Numbered from the stretch's first letter, positions 29,801-38,031 are shown. The stretch: 64,000 nt of DNA from an uncultured Bacilli bacterium (GCA_934130375.1 CAKOXW010000002.1:124001-188000); one strand, 5' to 3'. Program-made: numbers and translations. The notes: a model not told the origin generated them from the letters alone.

Positions 29801-31039
29801 ATCTACCACCACATAATGTGTTTTACTTTTATCTGGTTCATAGATGTTTAAGCGTATATCAATTCGTTCATTACTATCTCCTCTGCTGATGTCTTCAAGT
29901 TGTTCATTAAGCCTATCCATTTCATTGGTTGTTTGACTTTCATTTCTTCTGTTATCTTCTCTTTGACTTTCATTTCTGATACTATCTGTTCTACCCTCTC
30001 CATTGCTATCTCTTGAATATTCATTAAGTGAGTTGAAAGTTGATTGCTCATTAGTAGTGTTGTGTATAGAGATTTCTTCCTCTCTTTCAAATACTTTAAC
30101 CTCATCATTGCGTATTTGCCCTCTACTTGAATCTTGTTCTCTGGTATCGTTAGGTCTGGTATCTCGTAATCCCCTTGGCGTGTGTAAGTAATATTCATCA
30201 TTATTCCTCCTTTCAGCAGTATCTCTGCTTTCACTTACATCATAAGACAAAGCGTTATCAATATCAAATGTGCGAATTTTGTTAATCTCATTGATTCGTA
30301 GATTCTTTATTGTATTATAAATCTCACGAAGTCCCATTTCTGATATTTCACTTGTTGCTATACCTATTCTAGTAATAGTGTCATAACTATTAAAACTTAA
30401 TATTTCTGTAAAATCTTTATTTGTGAAATACTCATTCGGATTTAATCCACATCTTTTTATCATTGAAAATGCTATACTATTTGATAGTGCATTTTGAAAT
30501 AATACCTTTACACTTTCTTCATCTAGTGTTTCAAGAGAACTATTATCTCTATAAAACATTAAATCTTGAAGATAGTCTTGTATATTATCTTCAACAATTA
30601 TCTTTGATACTGACTTAATTGCAAGTCCTAAAGAACTTTTATCTTCTAATTCTCCATACTTGTTTTCCAATGATTCTATTATGTCTAATTCATAGGGCTT
30701 TGAAACTGACCATAGCCTAAAACTTTTACCATATTTGCTATTGGTATCTGCTATATCAAATACATATCGTAAATTAGTATATCCATTATCTTCTGAAAGA
30801 AGTGCTATTCCTTTTGCACCACGATTTATCCATCTGCCTACTCGCTTATTCCAAGCCTCAATTTTGGCACAAGCAACTGCTTCTGGTCTTTGTGCATAAA
30901 TTAAAACTTGATCATTAAAGGGATATTTGTAATTCATAGCAGCACAATTTAAAAAAGACATCCATTCATTTGGATTATTACTTATTTTTGTTAAGGTTTC
31001 TCCATATAGGTCTGTTATTAGTCTTAATTTACTCGCCAT
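23864..31039 (-). CDS. Giant LtrC-like methylase-helicase of the conjugative element
   Basis: A 2391-residue protein. Residues 1-110 hold an ArdC/LtrC-like N-terminus (CAAMNYKYPFNDQVLIYAQR). Residues about 280-390 are a low-complexity Arg/Glu/Asn/Ser region. An N6-adenine methylase domain follows, with the SAM-binding EPSCGTGNFIG at about residue 927 and NVPFGDF in the place of the usual NPPF/Y. An SNF2-type helicase comes next (Walker A HEVGAGKT about 1594, VDEAHYYKN about 1755, motif VI QRSGRIIRQG about 2086), then a coiled-coil tail. Such proteins are hallmarks of Tn1549-like elements; protection and processing of transferred DNA are proposed. The changed catalytic motif makes methylase activity uncertain. 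Confidence 0.92.
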   Translation of the reverse strand: MASKLRLITDLYGETLTKISNNPNEWMSFLNCAAMNYKYPFNDQVLIYAQRPEAVACAKIEAWNKRVGRWINRGAKGIALLSEDNGYTNLRYVFDIADTNSKYGKSFRLWSVSKPYELDIIESLENKYGELEDKSSLGLAIKSVSKIIVEDNIQDYLQDLMFYRDNSSLETLDEESVKVLFQNALSNSIAFSMIKRCGLNPNEYFTNKDFTEILSFNSYDTITRIGIATSEISEMGLREIYNTIKNLRINEINKIRTFDIDNALSYDVSESRDTAERRNNDEYYLHTPRGLRDTRPNDTREQDSSRGQIRNDEVKVFEREEEISIHNTTNEQSTFNSLNEYSRDSNGEGRTDSIRNESQREDNRRNESQTTNEMDRLNEQLEDISRGDSNERIDIRLNIYEPDKSKTHYVVVDEKINQILSTTPHLRKTNKEIRDFINNEKDITKRAEFLKGIFNSDYTGIIVDDQMYGYKTYDNGILFWKGNFLSRDTESFVSWEDLTYHYDSMILLNQLNDKIEPLPSVIDQLSLIEDNSEKTVSDLEFTQEFVDRYLTEIGTNTKYSIYEMFQKSLSTEDNINYLKNLYGIGGASSTIKGSGIGINYDSKGIRFYRGYFDKSSTDQLFKWNYIEKRIKTLINEDRYLNPKELEEYPNWLDKKEQEREFVEAEKKLSSSIVSETTEEYDYEYHLGDKVYIGSEEYEILNIGLFDVVLYDYQYPLFNREMSKEEFDRKVRENPANDHLKVKISDIKEQKEEQKNAMEDTKEEISNTVELDDVEPKEEIIIPGFEKKKSNKIKSFDIHPEIPSSDRSQFRIENDNIGEGTLREKFNRNVEAIKVLKKCEEEERFATPEEQEILSQYVGWGGIPQAFDKMDSSWSNEYNILKNLLDETEYSQARESTLTAFYTPPVVIKSIYKALENMGLKTGNILEPSCGTGNFIGMLPDALKDCKLYGVELDSISGRIARQLYQKSTVAVQGYEDTNLPNSFFDVAVGNVPFGDFKVLDKKYDKYKFLIHDYFFAKTLDKVRPGGVIAFITSKGTLDKENPSVRRYIAQRADLLGAIRLPNNTFKANAGTEVTSDIIFLQKRDSITDIEPDWIYLGENENGIKMNQYFIDNPEMIMGNMEMISTRFGYDSACISDGGNLGKELEEAISNIHAEVKEYELDDIGEEDNSIEADLTVRNFSYTLIDDKIYFRENSRMYPQELAKTSESRVKGLIEIRDCVRTLLEYQTEDYPDEDIKREQIKLNRLYDAFTKKYGLINSRGNNSAFSNDSSYYLLCSLEILDENGNLARKADMFTKRTIKPKTEITSVDNANDALIVSLSEKARVDIKFMQKLCVKNMDEMLKELEGEIFNVPEYGEPNHWVTADEYLSGNVREKLKVAEKFAETDERFNVNVKYLKEVQPKNLSASEISVRLGSTWIPTEDIKVFIEYLLNPNYYASQNIRVHYMESTSEWYIDGKNYDKYNVKATNTYGTSRANAYKIIEDSLNLKDTRIYDYYEDENGKKVAELNKKETAIAQAKQEQIKLAFEEWIWKDPERRERLTKEYNERFNSIRPREYDGSHITFDGMNPEITLRPHQVNAIARILYGGNTLLAHEVGAGKTFEMVAAAMESKRLGLCNKSLFVVPNHIVEQFGQEFLQLYPSANILVTTKKDFQAANRKKFCSRIATGDYDAIIISHSQFEKIPMSVGRQISIIQKQIDDITFGIQDLKNSNGERFSIKQMEKTKKSLEARLAKLNDTSRKDDVVTFEELGVDRIFVDEAHYYKNLFLYTKMRNVGGIAQTEAQKSSDLFMKCRYLDELTGGKGVVFATGTPVSNSMVELYTMQRYLQYGELERKHLQQFDAWASTFGETVTAIELSPEGTGYRAKTRFAKFFNLPELMAMFKEVADIQTSDMLNLPVPKANYHNVVIEPSEIQRELVKELSERAEKIRNKMVDSAVDNMLKITNDGRKLALDQRLSNEMLEDFEHSKVATCADNIYDIWNKTSEDKSAQLVFCDLSTPHNDGKFNVYNDLKNKLIDRGISEEEIAFIHDANTDARKQELFNKVRRGQVRVLIGSTQKMGAGTNCQDRLIALHDLDCPWRPSDLIQRSGRIIRQGNKNPEVDIYRYVTEGTFDAYLYQLVENKQRFISQIMTSKTPVRFAEDIDETALSYAEIKALAAGNPDIIEKTELDTQVAKLKLLKQTHLSEIYALEDKVIKFYPSEIKRLESRIKDMNEDLELFKANETPDNSFVKMIIKDETFTERKNAGEKIIEICKSMTNPEPIEIGEYKGFKMLLSFDTMDRKFYMGLRNNLSYKVELGSDPSGNITRIDNVLNGIENKISNAESNLEDTKKNYENAKIEIQRPFPKEEELKAKSKRLDELNIKLNLNNKDKEIIDDGNDISTDSQECKRDYER

Positions 31040-31064
31040 AATGCACCTCCTATTCTAAATTAGA

Positions 31065-31400
31065 CTATTCATTGTTTTTTTCTTCTTTTAGCTTTTCTCT
31101 AACTCTTACCAATACATCATAGTAATTGGTTTCAATAGGAATAGTATTTTCAAATTCATAAAATAAAATATAAAATAAATCTGTTATTTCATTATTATAA
31201 AATCTAATATCTACCATTTCTGTTCCATCTTCTGTTATTGGAACACTATACTTTAATAGTTTATCTTTAATTTTTGATGATTTTTTAGAAATCTTCTCAT
31301 CATCATAATCAATCATATTATTCAATATTTCTACAAGTTTATTAAACTCATCTACATTTAATTTAACTTTAATTGGTGGTATTCTTTTTGAATATGCCAT
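31065..31400 (-). CDS. Hypothetical protein, 111 residues
   Basis: A small soluble protein (VKLNVDEFNKLVEILNNMID, then VDIRFYNNEITDLFYILFYE). The family is not recognised. A strong ribosome-binding site (aggagg) precedes the ATG. It is the third of three short genes between the sortase and the large methylase-helicase gene. Confidence 0.65.
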   Translation of the reverse strand: MAYSKRIPPIKVKLNVDEFNKLVEILNNMIDYDDEKISKKSSKIKDKLLKYSVPITEDGTEMVDIRFYNNEITDLFYILFYEFENTIPIETNYYDVLVRVREKLKEEKNNE

Positions 31401-31411
31401 TATAATTCCTC

Positions 31412-31606
31412 CTATCTTTCCATATCTTTATCTTGTTTTACTTTTTCATTTATAACAAGATTATTTCTATAATTTGCTATTGCTTCTTTAACAGAAGTAT
31501 TACTTAAAATATCATCAACTTTTGCTTTGGCTTCTTGTTTGTTTTTAGCCTCAACTTCAAAAGTAATAGTTCCATTTATATCTACATCAATTTCAAATTT
31601 TTTCAT
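31412..31606 (-). CDS. Small protein, 64 residues, DpnD/PcfM-like
   Basis: The first half (FEIDVDINGTITFEVEAKNK) forms a beta hairpin followed by an alanine-rich helix (QEAKAKVDDIL), a pattern seen in the short DpnD/PcfM-like proteins of conjugative elements. The resemblance is weak. Its ATG overlaps the stop of the upstream gene. Confidence 0.6.
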   Translation of the reverse strand: MKKFEIDVDINGTITFEVEAKNKQEAKAKVDDILSNTSVKEAIANYRNNLVINEKVKQDKDMER

Positions 31607-31836
31607 TTATTATCAGTTCCTTTCTCTTTATATCCACTTAAAAAAGCAGTTATTTGCTTATTTTTAACTGCCATTCTATAATCAATTATTATTGCTATTT
31701 CAGAAGATGTTAAATTACCTATTTTAATTAAATCTTCTAATTTCATTGCTAATATCTTTTTATCACTATTAAATCCTGCTCCAAATAACTTTTCTAACGC
31801 TTTTGTTATTTGATTTAGATTATACTTATTATCCAT
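31603..31836 (-). CDS. Hypothetical helical protein, 77 residues
   Basis: A short helical protein with the core QITKALEKLFGAGFNSDKKI and ILAMKLEDLIKIGNLTSSEI. It is not assigned to a family. It lies 9 bp after the sortase gene and overlaps the next small gene by 4 bp. Confidence 0.6.
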   Translation of the reverse strand: MDNKYNLNQITKALEKLFGAGFNSDKKILAMKLEDLIKIGNLTSSEIAIIIDYRMAVKNKQITAFLSGYKEKGTDNK

Positions 31837-31845
31837 AATCTCCTC

Positions 31846-32493
31846 CTATTTCGTTTCAATTAACTCACAAATAACAATAATCTGTTTATTTGTTTTATGC
31901 CTACAAGTTATTAAAGTTAGAGTTGTCTTTTCTTTATTTCTAATGATATTAGCAGTTCCTGTTTTCTCAATATCATAAATATTAACAACTTTATACTTGT
32001 ATTCTTTTCCTTGATAGAAAATGCTTACTTCATCATCTTGCGATAATTTATAAAGATTTTTAAAGAAAGCAACTTTTCCACTTCCAGAGTGTCCTGCTAA
32101 AATAAAATTACCATTTGCTATATCTGGATAAGTTGATTCTTTCATTATTTGAATATTCCTGTTTACATTATTGCAATAACTACCTTTTTCACATAACCCT
32201 TTTTCAAGTCCTATTTTAGGTATTTTTATTACTGCAACATAATTGGTACTATCTGTTTTAGTTTCTTCTTTTTTTTCTTCAGTTGGTGTTTCTTCATTTA
32301 TAATGTCATCTTTTATTTCTTCTTGCTGTTCATAAAATTCTTCAGTTTTATTATCTTCTTTTTTATCATATAAATAATTATAAAGATATTTTCCACCTAT
32401 AACTGATATTCCTATTAAGATAAGAAAAGAGCCAACTATAATTAGTTGACCCTTTCTACCTTTACTATTATTAGTTTCTTTTCTTTTTAACAT
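31846..32493 (-). CDS. Sortase
   Basis: A 215-residue membrane-anchored transpeptidase: an N-terminal helix (about 16-36), an acidic linker, and the sortase beta-barrel. The catalytic His is in LAGHSGSGKVAFF (about residue 134) and the catalytic Cys in TLTLITCRHKT (about 200). Where most sortases have an Arg a few residues after the Cys, this one has NKQIIVI, so the usual Arg is not obvious. It overlaps the adhesin gene by 23 bp and is very likely dedicated to that substrate, whose sorting signal is VPSTG. Confidence 0.9.
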   Translation of the reverse strand: MLKRKETNNSKGRKGQLIIVGSFLILIGISVIGGKYLYNYLYDKKEDNKTEEFYEQQEEIKDDIINEETPTEEKKEETKTDSTNYVAVIKIPKIGLEKGLCEKGSYCNNVNRNIQIMKESTYPDIANGNFILAGHSGSGKVAFFKNLYKLSQDDEVSIFYQGKEYKYKVVNIYDIEKTGTANIIRNKEKTTLTLITCRHKTNKQIIVICELIETK

Positions 32494-35200
32494 AAACGAT
32501 AACTCCTATTCCACTTAATATTAGTAATGATCCCATTAGTTCTACAATATGATAATCTTCAATACCTGTACTTGGTACTTCAATAACAACTTTTTCATCT
32601 ACCATAGTACATTTAACGATTTCTCCATCTTCAAGTATTTCAAAATACATTTTTTCTGGATTTATTGAATATCCCTCTGGGGCTTCTTTTTCTAAAAAGT
32701 AATACTTACCATATCTTAAATTTTCAATAGTAATTTTACCATTTTCATCTGTTCTACCACTAAATACTAACTCATCTTTTTCATTGTAAACTTCTATAAG
32801 TGTATTTGGTAGTGGTTCATTTGTAGATACATCTTGTTTAGTTATTTCTACTGTTCCAGTAATAGGTTTATTCTTCATTTCTGCTTTAACAATTTCTCCA
32901 TTGTCCTTTATTTCAAAATAAACTTTTTCATCAGTAATTACATAACCTGTTGCTGCTTCTTTTTCTAAAATATAGTATTTACCTACTTTTAGATTATCAA
33001 CAACAACCTTTCCATTCTCATCAGTAGTTCCAGTAAATATCAATTCATTGTTTTCTGTGTAGATTTCAATAATAGTATTTGGTATAGCTTCTCCACTTAC
33101 TAAATCTTTTTTAGTAAACTCAATCTTGCCTTTCTTTAAAGTATTTGTCATTTCAAGTGAATCATATACTATTGGTGTTAAGTTATCTACTTCTGTTAAT
33201 TCAATATGATATTCAGTTTCATCTAACACATATTCATCATTAGTTTTAACTTCCTTAACAATATACTTTCCAAGTGGTAATTTTTCACTTATAGCGTAAC
33301 CATTTTTATCAGTAGTCATTGTTCCAACTAAATCGCCTTTTTTATAATAAATATGATTGCCATCTGGTGATTTTATATCTTCTTCAGCATAAATATTATA
33401 GACAATTCCTTCTAATGATTTTCTACCATTATAATTGAAACTATCATTTTCTATTTCAAATAATTCTCCACTTTTAGAGATTTCAATTTGTCCTTTTATT
33501 GGTGTATTTTTATAATATACAGTGATAAATGGACCATAAGTTGTATAAGAATAATGTGTATTATCTCCAATAGTAAAATCTAATCCATCTTTATCTAATA
33601 AATAACCTTGTGGGCTTTCTACCTCAATTAGTTTGTAGTTTCCTGCAACTAATTTTAAATAAGTTACAAATCTACCTTCTTCATCAGTCTTAAATTCATC
33701 ATAAACTTTTCCACCTACAAATTGTGTAACATATTGTTTAGTATCTTTATTATAGATTTTAAAAGTTGCATTTGCTAATGCAATAGTTTTACCTGTTTCG
33801 CTATCTGTTTTAAATACTTGTAGATATGCTGATAAGGCATTGTTTAAGATATTATAATATTGTTCTTTTTCAGAATTATAATCAACTGTTATAAAAAAGT
33901 CATAAATCTTTTCATAACCTGTTGTTGAGTTTACTTGGTGGAACTTCCATACTCCATAAGGAAGATTTATTGTTGCATAACCATTTTTATCCGTTGTTAT
34001 CTCATCAAACTTATCTCCATTTGGATAGAATATTTCAAATGTTATTCCTTTTTCTGCATTTAAGAAAGTAGTTTGACCATCAACATAATCATATTGTTTT
34101 AAAATACTGACATAATTTTTTACTACTGTTTCAAACACATCTAATTTATCATTTTCTTTGCCTTTTAAGTCAAAGTTGTACTTTGTATTATCTAATAAAT
34201 AGCCATTACTAGCACTTATCTCTTGAAGATAATAAGAGTTATATGGAAGTACCTTTGGACTTTTTCCATATCCATTCTCATCAGTAGTAATTGTAGTTAC
34301 AAGTTTTCCTGTTGCTTGTTCATAAACTCCATATTTGGCATTTTTAAGAGTTGCTTGTCCTTGTGGATTTGTTTTATTAGTTTCTTTATCTTTTTTTGTT
34401 ATTTCTACTGAACCATAATAACTATTAACTCTTACTTTTGCTATAACTGGGTCTGTTGTTCCAGGCACCATCATATTTTGAATTCCATCTCCAACAAAGA
34501 ATTTATATCCAGAATTATATGGCATTTTTTTAGTAAGTGTTAAATCTATTGTACCATTTTTGGTTGGTTTAATAGTAAGTTTATTACCATCTACATTATA
34601 GTCTGCTCCATTTACACTTACAGAATAATTTGATAATACATTATTTGTATCAGTTAGAGTAATAGTTTCCCCAACTTGAACTTTATAAACTCCACCATTG
34701 AAAGATGGTCTATCATAATGATGAGCAATTAAATTCTCAATTTGTGCTTTCTCATTTGATACATCAAAGGTATCTCCCTTTGCCCAACGAGCAGTATAGA
34801 ATGTTGTATTAGCACCACTACCAATTATTGTGTCCCATATCATACCTTGTGTTGCTGCTCTAAATTGCAAATTTTGGTGTCCAGGATAAGTATATCCATA
34901 GTAACCAATTAAAAGTAGTCTTTCTTTTATTGAATTAGGTAATCCAGTATCTTCCCAACTACCTTGATTATAATGTGTTCCCTCTGGAATATTAGGCTGA
35001 ATACAATATGCAACCTGTCCATCTACTTCATAAAGAGTAAAATGCCAAGAATGATGATCACTTCCATCTGCTTTTGCTCTATCATACCAATATCCAGAAT
35101 TTGTTTGAGTTAATGTTGCTGCACTTACTGCTTGTGCATTCACAGTAAATCCAACTAATAGTCCTATTACTAACAATAGGGTTGTTGTAATTTTCTTCAT
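32471..35200 (-). CDS. SpaA/CnaB-type surface adhesin with thioester domain
   Basis: A 909-residue cell-wall protein. A signal peptide (residues 1-28) precedes a thioester-like domain with the reactive Cys in VAYCIQPNIPEG (about residue 66) and the partner region TQGMIWDTI. At least five CnaB repeats follow, each with an E box (YYLQEISASNGY, YKLIEVESPQGY, YIVKEVKTNDEY, YYILEKEAATGY, YYFLEKEAPEGY), so isopeptide bonds are expected. A sixth has Gln instead of Glu (WKFHQVNSTTGY). The end has VPSTG at 875-879, a membrane helix and KKKRN. It probably mediates attachment between mating cells or to host surfaces. Confidence 0.93.
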   Translation of the reverse strand: MKKITTTLLLVIGLLVGFTVNAQAVSAATLTQTNSGYWYDRAKADGSDHHSWHFTLYEVDGQVAYCIQPNIPEGTHYNQGSWEDTGLPNSIKERLLLIGYYGYTYPGHQNLQFRAATQGMIWDTIIGSGANTTFYTARWAKGDTFDVSNEKAQIENLIAHHYDRPSFNGGVYKVQVGETITLTDTNNVLSNYSVSVNGADYNVDGNKLTIKPTKNGTIDLTLTKKMPYNSGYKFFVGDGIQNMMVPGTTDPVIAKVRVNSYYGSVEITKKDKETNKTNPQGQATLKNAKYGVYEQATGKLVTTITTDENGYGKSPKVLPYNSYYLQEISASNGYLLDNTKYNFDLKGKENDKLDVFETVVKNYVSILKQYDYVDGQTTFLNAEKGITFEIFYPNGDKFDEITTDKNGYATINLPYGVWKFHQVNSTTGYEKIYDFFITVDYNSEKEQYYNILNNALSAYLQVFKTDSETGKTIALANATFKIYNKDTKQYVTQFVGGKVYDEFKTDEEGRFVTYLKLVAGNYKLIEVESPQGYLLDKDGLDFTIGDNTHYSYTTYGPFITVYYKNTPIKGQIEISKSGELFEIENDSFNYNGRKSLEGIVYNIYAEEDIKSPDGNHIYYKKGDLVGTMTTDKNGYAISEKLPLGKYIVKEVKTNDEYVLDETEYHIELTEVDNLTPIVYDSLEMTNTLKKGKIEFTKKDLVSGEAIPNTIIEIYTENNELIFTGTTDENGKVVVDNLKVGKYYILEKEAATGYVITDEKVYFEIKDNGEIVKAEMKNKPITGTVEITKQDVSTNEPLPNTLIEVYNEKDELVFSGRTDENGKITIENLRYGKYYFLEKEAPEGYSINPEKMYFEILEDGEIVKCTMVDEKVVIEVPSTGIEDYHIVELMGSLLILSGIGVIVYVKKKRN

Positions 35201-35301
35201 CTCTTTTCCTCCTCTCTTGAATATCTACCCGAGATGATACAGGCAGACAATAAAAAAAGCACTAACATCATAATTAGTGCAATTACTATAATTTTTAACA
35301 T
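35197..35301 (-). CDS. 34-residue membrane or lipoprotein-like peptide coupled to the adhesin
   Basis: The frame begins MLKIIVIALIMMLVLF and continues LLSACIISGRYSREEEKR. Its TGA overlaps the adhesin ATG (ATGA). The hydrophobic head and LLSAC resemble a lipoprotein signal. The weak ribosome-binding site gaaagtgag precedes it. Translation of this leader would open the ribosome-binding site of the adhesin, so it may act by coupling as much as by its product. Confidence 0.5.
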   Translation of the reverse strand: MLKIIVIALIMMLVLFLLSACIISGRYSREEEKR

Positions 35302-35347
35302 TTTAATTTTCTCACTTTCCGAAAAAAATGACTCATTATGAGCCACT

Positions 35348-36043
35348 TTAATACTTTGATTTTAGTGTTGAATCTAATCCCTCTCCACTTCTGCAAAAGA
35401 AATGAAGATACCAACCTTCTCCTTGTTCATCAATTACAGGGTAACACCTAAAATAGTTTATTTCTGGTTGAATTGGTGCTTCTGGATGTTGTTCGTTATA
35501 GTCAAGAACATAGTCCAATTCTGCATTTTGTATTTGTGTTCCTCTTGCAAAACAAGCACTTTCGGAACTAAACTCTTTTTTTCCACCAGTAATTGAATCA
35601 TAAAATGATGTTGATACATTATTCTTTTGTCCAGAATTATTACCTTGCGAATTAGAATTTGATTGTTCAGTTTGCTTTGTATTTTGTGTTGGTTGCTGTG
35701 TAGTATTATTTAATTTACTGTCACTGTCTTTCTTTTGTGTTACTTCTTGTTTAGGAACTTTACTAACCGAAGAACTGTCTTTCTTTGTTGAATCGGATTT
35801 AGTTTCTTTTTTATCATTTTTTGCAGTTGTATTTGATTTTTCTTCTTCACTTTTTTCTTGGATTTCCTCATTCTTAACTGCCATATCTTCTGTATCTAAT
35901 TTCTCATCAACTTTCTCAATTTTGGTTTCTTGTTTTAGTTGTTCCTTTGATTGCTCTTTTGATTCTGAATTGAGTAATGAATTGGCACATATTGCACCAC
36001 TCACTATTACTGTGCATAAAATACTTAAAACTACTTTTTTCAT
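35348..36043 (-). CDS. Secreted Ser/Lys/Gln-rich protein
   Basis: The start is the ATG at 36043, about 10 bp after gggaga; a GTG at 36052 is too near that site. The 231-residue protein has a signal peptide (KKVVLSILCTVIVSGAICAN), a long disordered region rich in Lys, Glu, Ser, Thr and Gln (about 28-140), and a compact C-terminal domain with three Cys (SACFARGTQIQ, then INYFRCYPVIDEQGEGWYLH, FFCRSGEG). The family is not recognised. It lies between ParB and the adhesin, so a surface function in mating is plausible. Confidence 0.7.
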   Translation of the reverse strand: MKKVVLSILCTVIVSGAICANSLLNSESKEQSKEQLKQETKIEKVDEKLDTEDMAVKNEEIQEKSEEEKSNTTAKNDKKETKSDSTKKDSSSVSKVPKQEVTQKKDSDSKLNNTTQQPTQNTKQTEQSNSNSQGNNSGQKNNVSTSFYDSITGGKKEFSSESACFARGTQIQNAELDYVLDYNEQHPEAPIQPEINYFRCYPVIDEQGEGWYLHFFCRSGEGLDSTLKSKY

Positions 36044-36135
36044 TCTACTCACTCTCCCTTGATTACTTTTAATCTAGCACAATGTTTAACATTTTTCACT
36101 TATGCGTTTTATTAACTTAATTCATACTTTTTTCA

Positions 36136-36164
36136 GTTAGTAATAAATAGTTAGTAATAATACT
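36136..36164. repeat. Short direct repeats downstream of parB
   Basis: The 11-bp sequence agttagtaata occurs twice with a few bases between, in the 163-bp gap after parB. The gap holds no other gene. Two copies are too few to call iterons or a centromere. Confidence 0.35.
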
Positions 36165-36206
36165 AGGGAGGATTGTAAGGAGGGATTTTCGGAATACAAA
36201 CTCCCA

Positions 36207-37142
36207 CTACCTTTCCATTGCTTTCTGCTTTTGCAAGTGTTTTTTATAAAAATCAATGGCATTAACAACAAAGTCCTCAATTTTATCATCGGTAATACTT
36301 TTTGGGAGTACATTTCTTATTCTACTCTCGTTAAGTTTTATCTTGGGAATCTGGTTAGGTTTTTCTTGTGATAGAATATCATCAATTTTATCTTGCGTTA
36401 GTGTTCCCTCTTGACTTAATCTTTTTAAGATTCTTGCCTGTGCGTGAGATGGTGTAGCAACATTACATTCAATACAATCTAATACTGCGTATTGTTCTTC
36501 ATCTTTTAAGAAAGCTAATTCAAAGGCAGGAAGTAAAGCAATCTCTTTCTTATCTACCAAGTCTAATAACTCTGGTATTAGTTCAGTAAGTTTAATATAT
36601 CTAAATACTGTATCTCTGCTATCGCCTTTTTCTTTACCAATTAAAGTTGCTGTATCTAACCTTGTCGCAACTTGCGACGAAGTTAAATCATTTCTTTTAC
36701 CTTTATTCCTTAATGCTTCAAATTTCATTTTATAAGCAAAGGCTTTCTCGCTTGGTAATATTTCTTCTCTTTGAATATTGCTATCTACCATTATGATAAC
36801 TGCTTCATCATCTGTAAGTTTTCTTACAACACAAGGTAGTGTTTCTTTATTTGCTAATTCACTCGCTCTTTTTCTTCGGTGTCCAGAAATCATTTCATAT
36901 CTCCCATTTGCTTTTGGTCTGACTAATGCAGGTATTATTACTTTATTATCAATAATACTATTTTTCATTTTCTCCATTTTTTCATCATCAATAACCTTAA
37001 ATGGGTGATTTGGAAAATCATCAATATCACTTATCTTAATATCAATAATCTTCTCTAAATTAGCATTTTCTCGTTCTTCTTCTGTTGTAAAAAGGTCATC
37101 TAACTTTGGTAGTGGCATTTTTGATAAATCTTTTGCCATCAT
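36207..37142 (-). CDS. parB: ParB-family partition protein
   Basis: About 311 residues with the ParB nuclease-like box YEMISGHRRKRASELAN, a following helix-turn-helix region (ATRLDTATLIGKEKGDSRDT), and a charged C-terminus. The ATG at 37142 has the best spacing to aggagg. Its 5' part overlaps the end of parA by 47 bp. It would load at a centromere-like site and stabilise the element as an excised circle. No parS was recognised. Confidence 0.88.
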   Translation of the reverse strand: MMAKDLSKMPLPKLDDLFTTEEERENANLEKIIDIKISDIDDFPNHPFKVIDDEKMEKMKNSIIDNKVIIPALVRPKANGRYEMISGHRRKRASELANKETLPCVVRKLTDDEAVIIMVDSNIQREEILPSEKAFAYKMKFEALRNKGKRNDLTSSQVATRLDTATLIGKEKGDSRDTVFRYIKLTELIPELLDLVDKKEIALLPAFELAFLKDEEQYAVLDCIECNVATPSHAQARILKRLSQEGTLTQDKIDDILSQEKPNQIPKIKLNESRIRNVLPKSITDDKIEDFVVNAIDFYKKHLQKQKAMER

Positions 37143-37926
37143 CAAGCACCTCCTTTGACAACGAAGAATATGCTTCTGCTACAACTCCACTTTTATCATA
37201 AGAAAAAATACTTCCTCCTGATGAAGTGGATTCGGCAGTCTTAACAGCACGAGGTATTTTAGTGTCATATAGTTTTAATATACTCCCATAGTTATCGTTT
37301 ATCTGTTTTGCTATTTCTCTTGATAGATTAGTTCTTTTATCTACTAATGTTAAAAATGCTCCATCTATTTTTAGTGTCGGATTTATTTGTCTTCTTACCT
37401 TATTTATTATTTTAAATAAATCGGTCATTCCTCTTAAAGCGAAGTATTCACTTTGGACTGGAATTAGAACACTATCTGCACTTGCAAGAGCATTTATAGT
37501 TAGCATACCTAAACTAGGCTGACAATCTAATAAAATATAGTCATAATCGTTTTTAACAACAGATAAGCAATTCCTTAAAGTATATTCTCTACTCATTGCA
37601 TAGGCTAGTGCATTTTCTAATGCTGATAGATTTAAACTAGATGGAATTAAATCTATATTTTCTTTGTGGTGTAATATACTTTCTTTTGTTTTAATTTCTT
37701 CATCATTCATTGATTGTTCCATTAAATCAGATAAAGTATATCTTAAATCTTCTTCATTATACCAACCTGCATAAGTCGTTAGGTTACTCTGTGGATCAAC
37801 ATCTACAATTAAAACTTTTTTACCTTGCTTTGCTAATGCTACTCCCAGATTAAAAGTTGTTGTTGTTTTACCAACTCCACCTTTTTGATTTGTAATAGCA
37901 ATTACCTTGCACCTACTTTCTTGCAT
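37096..37926 (-). CDS. parA: ParA-family partition ATPase
   Basis: A 276-residue ATPase with the deviant Walker A motif NQKGGVGKTTTTFNLG near the N-terminus, LIVDVDPQSNLT (motif A') and DYILLDCQPSLG (Walker B). Together with ParB it forms a partition system, typical of the right end of Tn1549-like elements. The strong ribosome-binding site aaaggagg precedes the ATG. A conserved-looking inverted repeat lies 26 bp upstream. Confidence 0.93.
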   Translation of the reverse strand: MQESRCKVIAITNQKGGVGKTTTTFNLGVALAKQGKKVLIVDVDPQSNLTTYAGWYNEEDLRYTLSDLMEQSMNDEEIKTKESILHHKENIDLIPSSLNLSALENALAYAMSREYTLRNCLSVVKNDYDYILLDCQPSLGMLTINALASADSVLIPVQSEYFALRGMTDLFKIINKVRRQINPTLKIDGAFLTLVDKRTNLSREIAKQINDNYGSILKLYDTKIPRAVKTAESTSSGGSIFSYDKSGVVAEAYSSLSKEVLDDGKRFIKNATTKVR

Positions 37927-37951
37927 ATATTCTCCTCCTTTCTTTTTAATT

Positions 37952-37981
37952 TAGCCACTCTACAATTAAATAGAATGGCTA
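37952..37981. promoter_or_regulatory. Inverted repeat upstream of parA
   Basis: tagccactcta (37952-37962) and tagaatggcta (37971-37981) form an 11-bp inverted repeat with one mismatch and an 8-nt spacer, just upstream of the parA ribosome-binding site. It may be an operator for ParA/ParB autoregulation or a leader hairpin. Confidence 0.45.
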
Positions 37982-37992
37982 TGTATGGGTAC

Positions 37993-38023
37993 AAAAAAAG
38001 AACTGACTATTTCTAATCAGTTC
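37993..38023 (-). terminator. Terminator of the 48-residue protein gene
   Basis: gaactga / tcagttc with a 10-nt loop is followed by seven T on the minus strand, starting 9 bp after the stop codon at 38032. Confidence 0.75.
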
Positions 38024-38031
38024 AAATATGT

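Noticed and set aside
29848..30234. 128-codon minus-strand frame within the giant methylase-helicase
   Set aside because: It is another frame of the low-complexity Arg/Glu/Ser region; the main frame is continuous.
36044..38031. parS centromere near parA/parB
   Set aside because: No TGTTTCACGTGAAACA-like site was seen. The short repeats and the inverted repeat upstream of parA are not sufficient to call a centromere.
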